This document shows positions 14,149 to 22,536 of a stretch of DNA of 34,347 bases, one piece after another. The position numbers and the translations under genes are program-made. Source of the DNA: Nitrosomonas sp. (GTDB lineage Bacteria; Pseudomonadota; Gammaproteobacteria; Burkholderiales; Nitrosomonadaceae). Location of the stretch: assembly GCA_024281695.1 (NCBI GenBank), contig JAMXAE010000012.1, positions 1 to 34,347 of the forward strand, read 5' to 3'. Below the pieces are notes generated by a model. The model searched no databases, was not told the DNA's origin, and saw only the letters and a list, made by a program, of their open reading frames with translations. How positions within the stretch are numbered: position 1 is the first letter of the stretch; each line of letters begins with the position of its first letter.

Positions 14149-15207
14149 TTACACTAAAACAGTTGCTGCCTGATCAGCTAAACGTTGTTTGATTTCACCG
14201 ATTTGCCAGACATTCTCACCTGAAGCACGTAAACTGTTCATGGCCCTTTCTACTTGATCGGGAGCCACTACAATCACCATACCTATGCCACAATTAAATA
14301 CACGTGCCATTTCATGATCAGCAACGTTACCCTGTTGTTGTAACCAATGGAATAGCGGAGGCATCTCCCAGGAGTTTTTTTGCAAAATAGCCATGACTTG
14401 ATTCGGTAGGATACGCGGTATATTTTCGATTAATCCGCCACCCGTAATGTGCGCTAGACCTTTAACAGGTAATTGTTTGAACAATTCAAGTAGCGGTTTT
14501 ACGTAGATTCGTGTGGGCGACATGATGGTATCGCTGAGTTTCTTACCATTAAAGTCGATGGATAAATCAATCTGAGAATTTTCAATAATCTTACGAATTA
14601 GTGAATAACCATTGGAGTGCGCGCCACTGGATGCGAGGCCCAGTACAATATCACCATCCTGTATCGTTGCGCCAGTGATTATCTGGTCTTTTTCGACGAC
14701 ACCCACCGCAAATCCGGCAAGATCATATTCGTCGTGAGGGTACATACCGGGCATCTCAGCCGTTTCGCCACCAATTAACGAACAACCAGCCAGCTCGCAC
14801 CCTTTGGCGATACCACCGATGACGGATGTGGCTGTTTCTACATTGAGTTTACCGCAAGCGAAGTAATCCAAGAAAAATAAAGGCTCTGCACCTTGCACTA
14901 GAATATCGTTAACACTCATTGCGACCAGATCAATACCAATAGTGTTATGTTGATTTAGTTGGAAAGCCAGTTTAAGTTTTGTACCTACCCCATCCGTGCC
15001 GGAAACCAGAACGGGGTTTCGATATTTTTTAGAAATTTCAAATAATGCGCCAAAACCACCAATTCCGGTGAGCACCTCAGGACGTAATGTACGCTTGGCA
15101 AATGGTTTGATATTTTCAACCAAGCGATCGCCTGCCGCCATATCGACGCCGGCATCACGATAGGATAACGGTGCTGTATCACAATGATCGGGATTTGATG
15201 AAGTCAA
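14149..15207 (-). CDS. purM: Phosphoribosylformylglycinamidine cyclo-ligase (AIR synthetase)
   Basis: A 352-residue PurM, which closes the imidazole ring using ATP (FGAM to AIR). Family blocks are visible: [68 protein letters not shown] and [14 protein letters not shown]. No ATG is available before residue 23, so the start is the TTG at 15207, with GAGAG 6 bp upstream. It is first in the operon with purN, DUF3108 and the RsmB-like gene. The 540 bp upstream holds no other gene, so the promoter should lie there. Confidence 0.95.
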   Translation of the reverse strand: MTSSNPDHCDTAPLSYRDAGVDMAAGDRLVENIKPFAKRTLRPEVLTGIGGFGALFEISKKYRNPVLVSGTDGVGTKLKLAFQLNQHNTIGIDLVAMSVNDILVQGAEPLFFLDYFACGKLNVETATSVIGGIAKGCELAGCSLIGGETAEMPGMYPHDEYDLAGFAVGVVEKDQIITGATIQDGDIVLGLASSGAHSNGYSLIRKIIENSQIDLSIDFNGKKLSDTIMSPTRIYVKPLLELFKQLPVKGLAHITGGGLIENIPRILPNQVMAILQKNSWEMPPLFHWLQQQGNVADHEMARVFNCGIGMVIVVAPDQVERAMNSLRASGENVWQIGEIKQRLADQAATVLV

Positions 15208-15660
15208 GTCGAACTCTCAAAGATTTATAAATAAGTACTGCTTACCAGTCTCAATTTTACCGCAAATAGATGATCAGCAGACTGTAGATATGTAAAATCG
15301 ATGCGAGTAATGTTCTGTGATTCTTAAATGGTGTATATCGTAAGTGACTAGACCTCAAACACATTATTTGTCCTGGCAGTAAGATAAAATACGACAAATA
15401 AGATTTTAGTATGACAACGATATAGAAAAATCCAACAATTAGAATGTTATTCATGGAGTAACATGAAGTACGTTCAGCAATGAGCTATATGATAACTTGT
15501 CAGTATTTGGATACATGGGAAGCAACTGAGTAATATTTTTAGTTGATGCATTCTCCGATTGGATTGGCTCATTGGTATAACTTGATCCAAAAGAAAGCTT
15601 CCACACCACTAGAGCAGCTGTGGCAGGTACAGTTGTCAATCAATTGATTTGTTGGGGGTC
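15208..15660. other. Gene-poor stretch upstream of purM
   Basis: Two minus-strand frames of 62 and 65 codons (15639-15451 and 15454-15257) abut with an ATGA overlap. The first starts at a TTG, neither has a Shine-Dalgarno, and neither resembles a known protein. The second has a hydrophobic N-terminus (ILIVGFFYIVVILKSYL). They may be remnants; I do not call them genes. The purM promoter presumably lies here. Confidence 0.4.
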
Positions 15661-15688
15661 GTAGAAGCAAATATTTATTGCTTTCTAC
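15661..15688. terminator. Hairpin distal to the PEP-CTERM gene
   Basis: GTAGAAGCAA and TTGCTTTCTAC pair with one bulged T. It is the second of two hairpins downstream of the minus-strand PEP-CTERM gene. Confidence 0.35.
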
Positions 15689-15691
15689 TTG

Positions 15692-15730
15692 AGTTATAAG
15701 AATAAAAGCATTGCTCTTGTTCTTATAACT
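15692..15730 (-). terminator. Long hairpin after the PEP-CTERM gene
   Basis: AGTTATAAGAA and TTCTTATAACT are an exact 11-bp inverted repeat with a 17-nt loop, 18 bp past the stop codon. It is AT-rich with no clean U tract, and probably acts as a transcript end or stabiliser. Confidence 0.5.
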
Positions 15731-15747
15731 GCCATTTGTGTTTTAAA

Positions 15748-16317
15748 CTAAACAGAAATTTTCTTGCGACACGCTACTAATAATCCTAAACCGGCCAATA
15801 ACATAGCATAGGTTGTGGGTTCTGGAATTGGTGGTGGTGGCGCATCAAAGTAAATCTGATCTTCTAACACGAACCAGCCATAACCGCCATCTGGCATATC
15901 AGCAAAATTAATTGTACCTAATGTGTTGCCAGCACCAGATATATCTGAAAATGTTGTCATTCCAAGCAGATTATTATTGGCATCGAAATACTGACCATTG
16001 TAGGTATTACCAAAAGGACTCATTCCATCACCATCAAAGTTAAATAACCCCTCACCAGAGGTTCCAGTTCCATTTAGATGAAGCGAATCTATAGCATGAC
16101 CGGAATTGTTCTGCACAGCGGCCAGAGTATCTTCAATTCCATCAGTTGATAAAATTGAGGGGTCAACTTCAACAGTAACACTTCCATCTGCATTGAAGGT
16201 GTAGAGGATAGCAGCACTTGTTGAAGCTCCAACAGGTGGCGCCTGAGTAAATGGAACGGCTGATGCAAAGCCAGAAAAGAAGAGAAGACTGGTAAACAAC
16301 ATGATTGTTAATTTCAT
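15748..16317 (-). CDS. PEP-CTERM sorting-domain exported protein
   Basis: A 189-residue protein with a signal peptide (MKLTIMLFTSLLFFSGFASA) and a C-terminal PEP-CTERM signal: IPEPTTYAMLLAGLGLLVAC then RKKISV. That signal targets the protein to exosortase for processing and surface or EPS release. The mature body is acidic, Gly/Asn-rich and beta-like (ADGSVTVEVDP, LFNFDGDGMSPFGNTYNG), of no recognised enzyme family. A proline run (APPPPIPEP) links body and anchor. AGAGGA lies 6 bp before the ATG. It is a stand-alone gene followed by two hairpins. Its intact signal contrasts with the broken PEP-CTERM gene at 2045. Confidence 0.9.
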   Translation of the reverse strand: MKLTIMLFTSLLFFSGFASAVPFTQAPPVGASTSAAILYTFNADGSVTVEVDPSILSTDGIEDTLAAVQNNSGHAIDSLHLNGTGTSGEGLFNFDGDGMSPFGNTYNGQYFDANNNLLGMTTFSDISGAGNTLGTINFADMPDGGYGWFVLEDQIYFDAPPPPIPEPTTYAMLLAGLGLLVACRKKISV

Positions 16318-16512
16318 TATAAATCCTCTATTGTACGAATATTAAAGATGCTGCGGCCACTCTATAATTAGGATAGCGTTTGGATTGTACAGCAAGTTTG
16401 TAGCATAATGTCTGCAGTATGAAAGGGATACATGAGAAGATTGAAGGACCATTTTGATGCGGCTTTTCCGGTTTCCTTTGCACGTGCTGATGGCAGTTGG
16501 ATGTCCCAGTGC
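16318..16512. other. Intergenic stretch with a short coding-like fragment
   Basis: On the plus strand, from ATG 16432 (GGGA just upstream), a frame reads RRLKDHFDAAFPVSFARADG, then loses any protein-like character as it runs into the 3' end of the opposite gene. It may be a truncated 5' end of a lost gene. Confidence 0.25.
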
Positions 16513-16881
16513 TTATTCACAATAATAAGCATCTCCGATAAATATTATTTCCTCATCAGCTCCAGGTATTTCATATTTACCTGAGTTATTGGCGCGAATA
16601 ATATGAACAGTGTTGCCGCCCAGTTTACGAGTTTCATTGGTTAAATTGTGTCTGGCGGTTATTAGTCGGTCGATGTAGGGAACATCCTCTTCATTCATCT
16701 GATTATCTTTTGAAGAGCCTTTTACTCTACCCAATAACCGGCATCCCGTAGGATCTTGCTCACCTACTTGTATCTTGACTGACTTTACTTCGGATTGTGC
16801 TGAAATTTCAGGACTAATCATTACAATCAATACAAGGATTGTTCTGCTAACTAATAGTCGTAATTCTTTTGAAATACTCAT
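16513..16881 (-). CDS. DUF4156 / RcsF-like exported protein
   Basis: A 122-residue protein. The start is taken at ATG 16881, with GAGAG about 8 bp before it, because it yields a signal peptide (MSISKELRLLVSRTILVLIV to EISA); the frame open upstream looks non-coding. The mature part has the DUF4156 pattern: DPTGCRLLGRVKGSS, LITARHNLTNETRKLGGNTV and a C-terminal AYYCE. The two conserved cysteines (in GCRLLG and YYCE) probably form a disulfide. Related proteins include the outer-membrane stress sensor RcsF, but no lipobox is present, so this is likely a soluble periplasmic protein. Function unknown. Confidence 0.7.
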   Translation of the reverse strand: MSISKELRLLVSRTILVLIVMISPEISAQSEVKSVKIQVGEQDPTGCRLLGRVKGSSKDNQMNEEDVPYIDRLITARHNLTNETRKLGGNTVHIIRANNSGKYEIPGADEEIIFIGDAYYCE

Positions 16882-17125
16882 TTGCGATCTCTCAAAATAT
16901 CCATCGATATGCTTCTTAAGCAAGGTAGGATAGATAAGCGATATGTCATTAGTCAATAATTTGGGGTGACTTAAGTTCATTAATAAATCAGCACCCAAAA
17001 GCTACCCGGCATGCGAGACTCGATAGAACCGATGAAATAAGGCCAGTACCTATTCCTTTTTAGACTATTTGCTAAATTATGTTTAAGGTATATTGAGTTG
17101 GTATAAATTCAAGGAGGTGTGACAA

Positions 17126-17698
17126 TTGGATATCATCATTTACGTTTTCCTGGCACTGATAGCCATTGTTTTAATCTATGGCGTTATGCTCTATAACCAT
17201 TTGGTAGATCTTAAACACACGGTGTCACAGGCTTGGTCGAATATTGATATTCTGCTGAAGCAACGTCACGATGAACTTCCTAAATTGGTTGAAACCTGCA
17301 AACAATATATGGGTTATGAGCAGGAAACACTCAAGCAGGTGATTGCAGCGCGATCACAGGTGGCATCAGCACGAGAAAGTGGAAATATCGGTGCGTTAGG
17401 TTCAGCAGAAAGTATGCTACGAGTTGGATTGGGTAATTTATTCGCAGTTGCGGAAGACTATCCGGAACTGAAAGCGAGCGAGAAATTTCAGCACTTGCAA
17501 GCACGTATTTCTGCGCTGGAAAATAGCATTGCGGATCGCCGTGAGTACTACAATGAATCTGTGAAAATCAATAATGTGCGTATTGAGCAATTTCCTGATG
17601 TCATCATCGCCCATTGGTTTAAATTCAAAGCACGTGATTTACTCGAATTCAGTGAAGTGGAAAAACAGGATGTTAATCTTAGTAAACTGTTTAGTTAG
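17126..17698 (+). CDS. lemA: LemA family protein
   Basis: A 190-residue LemA protein: an N-terminal membrane helix (IIIYVFLALIAIVLIYGVML) then a long four-helix coiled domain with the family blocks YNHLVDLKHTVSQAWSNIDI, LLKQRHDELPKLVETCKQYM and FQHLQARISALENSIADRRE and the following YYNESVKINN. The start is a TTG at 17126, backed by a near-perfect AAGGAGGTG at 17111-17119. LemA proteins are membrane-anchored and function is poorly known. The next gene, 14 bp downstream, encodes a GIDE-domain membrane protein, a common partner. Confidence 0.93.
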   Translation: MDIIIYVFLALIAIVLIYGVMLYNHLVDLKHTVSQAWSNIDILLKQRHDELPKLVETCKQYMGYEQETLKQVIAARSQVASARESGNIGALGSAESMLRVGLGNLFAVAEDYPELKASEKFQHLQARISALENSIADRREYYNESVKINNVRIEQFPDVIIAHWFKFKARDLLEFSEVEKQDVNLSKLFS

Positions 17699-17712
17699 CA
17701 CAGAGCTCCGAG

Positions 17713-18642
17713 ATGAATATTCCAGGATTAGAGGTTACTCCCGAAAATTATGAGTTTGTGTTGAGTGTATCTGTATTGGCTGCGCTGCTCAGTTTTTATT
17801 ATTTTGTGCGCAACTGGAAACGGTTGCGCATCGTCGAAGATACCCCTACTGCTCGATTACGTTCCGCGCATCAGGGTTATGTCGAACTGGAAGGGAAAGG
17901 ACAAACGATTGAAGATCGACCCATTTACGCGCCACTATCTAATCATGCGTGTCTCTGGTACCGCAGTTTAATTGAACAACAGGAAACTTTTACGCAAAAT
18001 GGCCGCGTGCAAACACGCTGGAATATCGTTTATAGCAATATCAGCGATCATCGATTCAAACTCACGGATGGTGTAAACAGTTGCTATGTTGATCCAGGCG
18101 ATGCAGAGGTGAATGGTATCGAGAAACTGGTGTGGTATGGCAATACCGAGTGGCCAACCAAAACTCAATTATTGGAAAGTCAGTCGGTTTTAAATAAACT
18201 GACAAATAGCTATCGTTATAGTGAATGGTTGATATTACCCGGTCAATCGCTTTATGTGTTGGGACAATTCAGAAGCTGGTCGGCTACAACGCAATACTCA
18301 GTGCGAGATGTGATGATTAATCTAATTAATGATTGGAAGAAAGATCAACAGCAGTTACGCAAGCGTTTTGATAGTAATCAGGATGGCAATATTGATCAGC
18401 AGGAATGGGAATCTGCGCGTCAACTGGCGCAATCACAAGCGCAACAAATCCACGATCAACTGGTGCTGAAGCCAGATGAACATATCATCTCAAAGCCGGA
18501 TAATTCAGAACGTCCCTTTATCATCTCGATTTATTCACAAACCTTATTAACTCAGAAATACCGTCGAACTGTTCACACTGCATTTGCAGGATGCATATTG
18601 TTGATTGGCTATATCGCTTGGTTAGTGCACTCGCATGGATGA
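17713..18642 (+). CDS. GIDE-domain membrane protein with an EF-hand loop
   Basis: A 309-residue protein with membrane helices at about 16-33 and 286-306 and a GIDE domain between (TPTARLRSAHQGYVELEGKG, then ACLWYRSLIEQQ and LPGQSLYVLGQF). GIDE is the domain shared with the mitochondrial E3 ligase MUL1/GIDE; bacterial members lack RING and are not ligases as far as is known. An inserted segment carries a canonical calcium-binding EF-hand loop, DSNQDGNIDQQE, with D220, N222, D224, N226, D228 and E231 all in ligand positions. This suggests calcium sensing on the same face of the membrane as GIDE. It forms an operon with lemA. Confidence 0.8.
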   Translation: MNIPGLEVTPENYEFVLSVSVLAALLSFYYFVRNWKRLRIVEDTPTARLRSAHQGYVELEGKGQTIEDRPIYAPLSNHACLWYRSLIEQQETFTQNGRVQTRWNIVYSNISDHRFKLTDGVNSCYVDPGDAEVNGIEKLVWYGNTEWPTKTQLLESQSVLNKLTNSYRYSEWLILPGQSLYVLGQFRSWSATTQYSVRDVMINLINDWKKDQQQLRKRFDSNQDGNIDQQEWESARQLAQSQAQQIHDQLVLKPDEHIISKPDNSERPFIISIYSQTLLTQKYRRTVHTAFAGCILLIGYIAWLVHSHG

Positions 18643-18786
18643 TTCGGTGACGCCAGGCCGCTGAAAAACTGCCTGCATTGCTGCTGCAAGGTTAAGGCCA
18701 GAATGCTCATTTATTAGGTACAAATTGTGCTTTTCTATTTATTTCTTCCTTGCACGATTGCCTCTGGTACATTTCTCAACAGCTTG

Positions 18787-20274
18787 TTAATGCCAAAATA
18801 ATTTTGTTTTTGATAGTTGTTGCCAGTGAGTAGTCGATAGCGTTGCATAGTGGGCAGTTTCAGACTCCAAGGCACCATGGATTCGCCCGAGAGCGAAGCT
18901 GATTGCAGCAGATCTTTTGGGTAATGCTTGAAGTAATTGCATGCCAATACGTCCATCATTGGCACGCCCTAATTCCTCCTGTAGCGCTGCCAATACCGTA
19001 ATAAAGTGGTCGCTGCGTTTGCCGTAAAGTAGCGCAAAAGCATCGGCAGCATAGCGCATTTTCTTAGCGGCTATGCGTGCTTGGTGAAGCTCGATTGGAT
19101 TAAGTTTGACAAAGCCGCGGCAGTGCTTGTGCAGTGTGTGCCAGCGTTTCTCCAGAATTATTTTCGCCCATGTTTTGGCATTCATTTTGTGTGTATTAGC
19201 GGGTGTAACCAGCAGGCCGCGGCCAATGTCGAGTACAAGCTGAGTGAATGCGGGCTTCTGCAGCAGTGTTTGGGCCTGTCGGCGGGAATGTGTAGCGACA
19301 TCACGCATCAAGGCAGGCGTTGTATCTTCTATAGATGGTCCCGATGAATCTTGTAGCATTGCTAGAATTTTAGGTAAAGTTTCATGCAGGAATACATCCC
19401 AATCGCGCGCCGGATTGAGCGTGTGCATTAGCGCGTGCAATGACTGTTCCCAGGCAGGAGATGCCAGATCAAAGGATTCTGCTAATAGCAAGCCGGTACG
19501 TAAGCGGCGCAATGCAATGCGGAGTTGGTGCAGGTACTCCAGATTGTGTGCGTTTTCCAGAAAACCCGGTATGTTGATTACTAATTGAACCAACCCAGCT
19601 TGCATGATGGCATTCCAGGCTTCGCCGGCTGTTTGACCCTTATGAATTGCCGGATGCATCGTTCTAACAGGAGTAGGATTGATGGCGCCACTTAGCATAT
19701 AGCCTCGCTCTGCTTTGCTGCGTGGTTCGATATGAAGCGGTATCTGGGCCAGCAATTGCGTGGCCGCATCGAACAGAAATGCAGGGATGCCGGATTTGAG
19801 CTCAATTTCCACTTCGCAAATATCCCGGGAGGCCTCGCCCGCATTGATTTTTCCGATATCGAGCGCAACTTCTGCTTGAGCCGATTGGTTGCCGATTTGC
19901 CAAGTGGTGCGAACAAACTCGGTGGTGAATACGGGGGCGATATATTTGAGCTTGATACCTGACAATAAATCCAATGCCGTTTGTGGCAACACAGAAAAAT
20001 CCGGCTGTTTGCCGTCAGCGATGGCCATTTCCCACTCTGGACGGCTTGATAACGCGCCAACAGATTGTGATTCGGCTTTTAGCGTTTGGATCCAATGATT
20101 ATCCACTAGGCGCACGCGCAATGCGATGCTGCGCCGCATCAGATCAAATTTCGGGGTGTCGAAATAAATACTAAGCAATGAACGCTGTTCCGGCGTGACC
20201 CTACGTAACAAGGGATGACGCCGGATCCGCGCAGTATGGCGGGGATGCAAAGCCAGCTTCAGCTCAATTTCCAT
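18787..20274 (-). CDS. CYTH and CHAD domain-containing protein
   Basis: A 495-residue two-domain protein. The N-terminal CYTH (triphosphate tunnel metalloenzyme) domain covers about 1-200 and begins with the signature MEIELKLAL (ExExK at E2, E4, K6), with further tunnel residues in RSIALRVRLVDN and in the CEVEIELKSG strand. The CHAD domain (about 225-485) is helical and rich in conserved His/Arg: YLHQLRIALRRLRTGLLLAE and LHQARIAAKKMRYAADAF. CYTH domains hydrolyse triphosphates, including tripolyphosphate; CHAD domains bind polyphosphate. It lies 28 bp downstream of the PPK2 gene on the same strand, a context that supports a polyphosphate role. No clear Shine-Dalgarno is seen. Confidence 0.9.
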   Translation of the reverse strand: MEIELKLALHPRHTARIRRHPLLRRVTPEQRSLLSIYFDTPKFDLMRRSIALRVRLVDNHWIQTLKAESQSVGALSSRPEWEMAIADGKQPDFSVLPQTALDLLSGIKLKYIAPVFTTEFVRTTWQIGNQSAQAEVALDIGKINAGEASRDICEVEIELKSGIPAFLFDAATQLLAQIPLHIEPRSKAERGYMLSGAINPTPVRTMHPAIHKGQTAGEAWNAIMQAGLVQLVINIPGFLENAHNLEYLHQLRIALRRLRTGLLLAESFDLASPAWEQSLHALMHTLNPARDWDVFLHETLPKILAMLQDSSGPSIEDTTPALMRDVATHSRRQAQTLLQKPAFTQLVLDIGRGLLVTPANTHKMNAKTWAKIILEKRWHTLHKHCRGFVKLNPIELHQARIAAKKMRYAADAFALLYGKRSDHFITVLAALQEELGRANDGRIGMQLLQALPKRSAAISFALGRIHGALESETAHYATLSTTHWQQLSKTKLFWH

Positions 20275-20302
20275 GGAGGATTCTTTTATTGTAGAGGTTA
20301 GA

Positions 20303-21121
20303 TTATTCTATTTTCAACGTATCAAAGTTAATCCCAGCCGGAGCCGGAGGTGTTTTCAGCTTCATGTTTTCCAGTGCATTGACAACATAATGAGCGATAA
20401 TGAGATTGCGGTACCACTTCCGATTAGCGGGAACAATATGCCAGGGTGACTGATCAGTGCTGGTGGCAGCCATCATGGTTTCGAATGCATCCATGTAGTT
20501 TTCCCAAAGTTTACGTTCCTCAAGGTCTCCCTCATTGAATTTCCAGCGTTTCTCCGGGTTGCGAATGCGTTCCTCCAGGCGTTCTTTCTGTTCGTCTTTC
20601 GAAATATGCAGAAAAAATTTTAGAATGACCGTTCCACTCTCCGATAGCAGCTCCTCAAATTCCTTGATCTGATTAAACCGCTGCTTGACGACTTTATCAG
20701 AAATTAATCCGTGTACGCGGGTAATCAGTACATCTTCATAGTGTGAGCGATTAAAGATACCGATCTGACCTTTTGCGGGTGCTTTTTGATGTACTCGCCA
20801 CAAAAAATCATGCCCGAGTTCTTCCGCCGACGGAGTTTTAAAAGTTACTACTTTGCAACCTTGCGGATTCACACTGGACATTACGTTTTTGATCGTCCCG
20901 TCTTTACCACTGGTGTCCATTCCCTGCAGTACGATCAGCAATGCACGATTACCATTGGCATAGAGGCGTTCCTGAAGTTCACTTAGCTTGCTGATTAATT
21001 GCGTCGTAACGATCTGTGCTTTTTCCTTGTCTTGATCGGTCTTCTTGTATTTGCCGGTGTCGTCGGGGTCAAATCGCGAAAGTATCAACTTGCTTCCAGT
21101 TTTGATCTGATAATTTTTCAT
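20303..21121 (-). CDS. ppk2: Polyphosphate kinase 2 family protein
   Basis: A 272-residue single-domain PPK2, which moves phosphate between polyphosphate and nucleotides. Walker A is QGMDTSGKDGTIKNVM (K73), Walker B is IFNRSHYEDVL (123-131), and the lid region follows in RIRNPEKRWKFNEGDLEER. The DTSGKDGT form of Walker A and the length suggest the class III subtype, which phosphorylates AMP or ADP, as against the class I DAAGKGG type; subtype is inference. It is first of a two-gene unit with the CYTH-CHAD gene. Confidence 0.9.
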   Translation of the reverse strand: MKNYQIKTGSKLILSRFDPDDTGKYKKTDQDKEKAQIVTTQLISKLSELQERLYANGNRALLIVLQGMDTSGKDGTIKNVMSSVNPQGCKVVTFKTPSAEELGHDFLWRVHQKAPAKGQIGIFNRSHYEDVLITRVHGLISDKVVKQRFNQIKEFEELLSESGTVILKFFLHISKDEQKERLEERIRNPEKRWKFNEGDLEERKLWENYMDAFETMMAATSTDQSPWHIVPANRKWYRNLIIAHYVVNALENMKLKTPPAPAGINFDTLKIE

Positions 21122-21271
21122 CTTGTTTTTTCTGCCTTGTCAGTCTATGTGTAGAAAACATAATCAATCTTATCAGAGATATGTTATCAGTCATTTGTGT
21201 CGATCAGAAAATAGAGTGCATGTAATGAGTGTCGAATAATGTACTGTCAGCATTTGCTGACTAAGAAAGTT

Positions 21272-22333
21272 TTAGGGTGCAGATGCGGGGGAGAGAGTAA
21301 GTGGTGTCTCATCTTCCGAGAAAATACCTATTCGTGCGATACCGTCGTTGCCGATCGTGCCTCGGTACATGCCTTTAGTATTAAAGCGCATGGCATAATG
21401 GCCTTTTGCATCCAGTACGATTAAACCGCCATCGCCATTGATGGCAGCGATTTCTGCCAGTACATTATCGGCCGCCTCGGCAAGTGGGGTGCGTTGCAAT
21501 CGTACCTGTGCCGCTGTATTGAATGCAGCTGCGGTGCGGATGAACATTTCTCCGGTTCCGGTCGCGGATACAGCAACAGAGCGATTGTCTGCGTAGGTTC
21601 CAGCGCCGATGATGGGGGAATCTCCTACGCGTCCGAAACGCTTATTGGTAAGTCCTCCGGTCGATGTGCCGGCGGCGAGATTGCCATGTCGATCCAGTGC
21701 TACGGCACCCACCGTTCCGCGTTTTTTATCGTTGTCGGGCAGCGGTGGGGGGGCGAGATCATCGTCGTGATCGCGTACAACGCGTTCTCTGGCAATGGCT
21801 CTTTGTAGCTGATCCCAGCGGGATTGGGTGTAAAAATAAGCAGGATCGACAATCTCCAATCCTTGTTCGGCAGCGAAAGTGTCAGCGCCCTGGCCCATCA
21901 GCAGCACATGTCCACTTTTCTCCATCACCGCATGAGCGGCACGAATTGGGTTACGGATTACTGTCACCGCAGCAACTGCACCCGCCATGCGAGTGAATCC
22001 ATCCATAATCGACGCATCCAGTTCGTTGCGACCGGTATGTGTGAATACTGCACCCTTGCCGGCATTGAATAAAGGCGAATCTTCCATTACGACGATGGCC
22101 GCAATGACGGCATCGATACTGCTTCCGCCCGTTGCAAGCACCGCATGGCCAGCGGTCAAAGATTGTGCAAGCACTTGTGTGTAAGCTTGCTCAAGTTCTT
22201 TTGTTAGCTTGCTACGCTCAATAGTGCCAGCACCACCGTGAATCACTAAACGGATCGGTGAAGTATCCGCAGCAGCCATATTCGTTTGTATAATCATAAG
22301 CAGAAGAACCAAAGAGTAACAGAAAATACGCAT
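21272..22333 (-). CDS. iaaA: Exported isoaspartyl peptidase / L-asparaginase (plant-type Ntn-hydrolase)
   Basis: A 353-residue precursor with a signal peptide (MRIFCYSLVLLLMIIQTNMA, cut after AAA). The mature part is a plant-type asparaginase: IRLVIHGGAGTIERS, FNAGKGAVFT, ELDASIMDG, then the autocleavage site KKRGTVGAVALD, where T207 becomes the N-terminal nucleophile of the beta subunit. TSTGGLTNKRFGRVGDSPI and GTGEMFIR complete the site. The enzyme removes isoaspartyl dipeptides or asparagine, here in the periplasm. A polar insert (DHDDDLAPPPLPDND) sits just before the cleavage point. AAGGA is 7 bp before the ATG. Confidence 0.92.
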   Translation of the reverse strand: MRIFCYSLVLLLMIIQTNMAAADTSPIRLVIHGGAGTIERSKLTKELEQAYTQVLAQSLTAGHAVLATGGSSIDAVIAAIVVMEDSPLFNAGKGAVFTHTGRNELDASIMDGFTRMAGAVAAVTVIRNPIRAAHAVMEKSGHVLLMGQGADTFAAEQGLEIVDPAYFYTQSRWDQLQRAIARERVVRDHDDDLAPPPLPDNDKKRGTVGAVALDRHGNLAAGTSTGGLTNKRFGRVGDSPIIGAGTYADNRSVAVSATGTGEMFIRTAAAFNTAAQVRLQRTPLAEAADNVLAEIAAINGDGGLIVLDAKGHYAMRFNTKGMYRGTIGNDGIARIGIFSEDETPLTLSPASAP

Positions 22334-22536
22334 CGTAATTCCTTCGGAAGGATTTGTGAATATACACTACTTGTCTTTTGTGGTTATCTGACGGAACCTA
22401 GGAAAAGTGATTGTCTTTCCGATCAAAAAATCTACTGGAAGTTGGATTGACTGTCAAACACGCTGATAAGGGATTAACCGGGTTACCTGGTATCCATTCG
22501 GAATGAAAGTGTTTTATCTGATCGATCCGCTTTTTC

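Noticed and set aside
15257..15639. Two abutting minus-strand frames of 62 and 65 codons
   Set aside because: No Shine-Dalgarno, one needs a TTG start, no recognisable motif, and composition looks non-coding. Kept only as a note in the gap entry.
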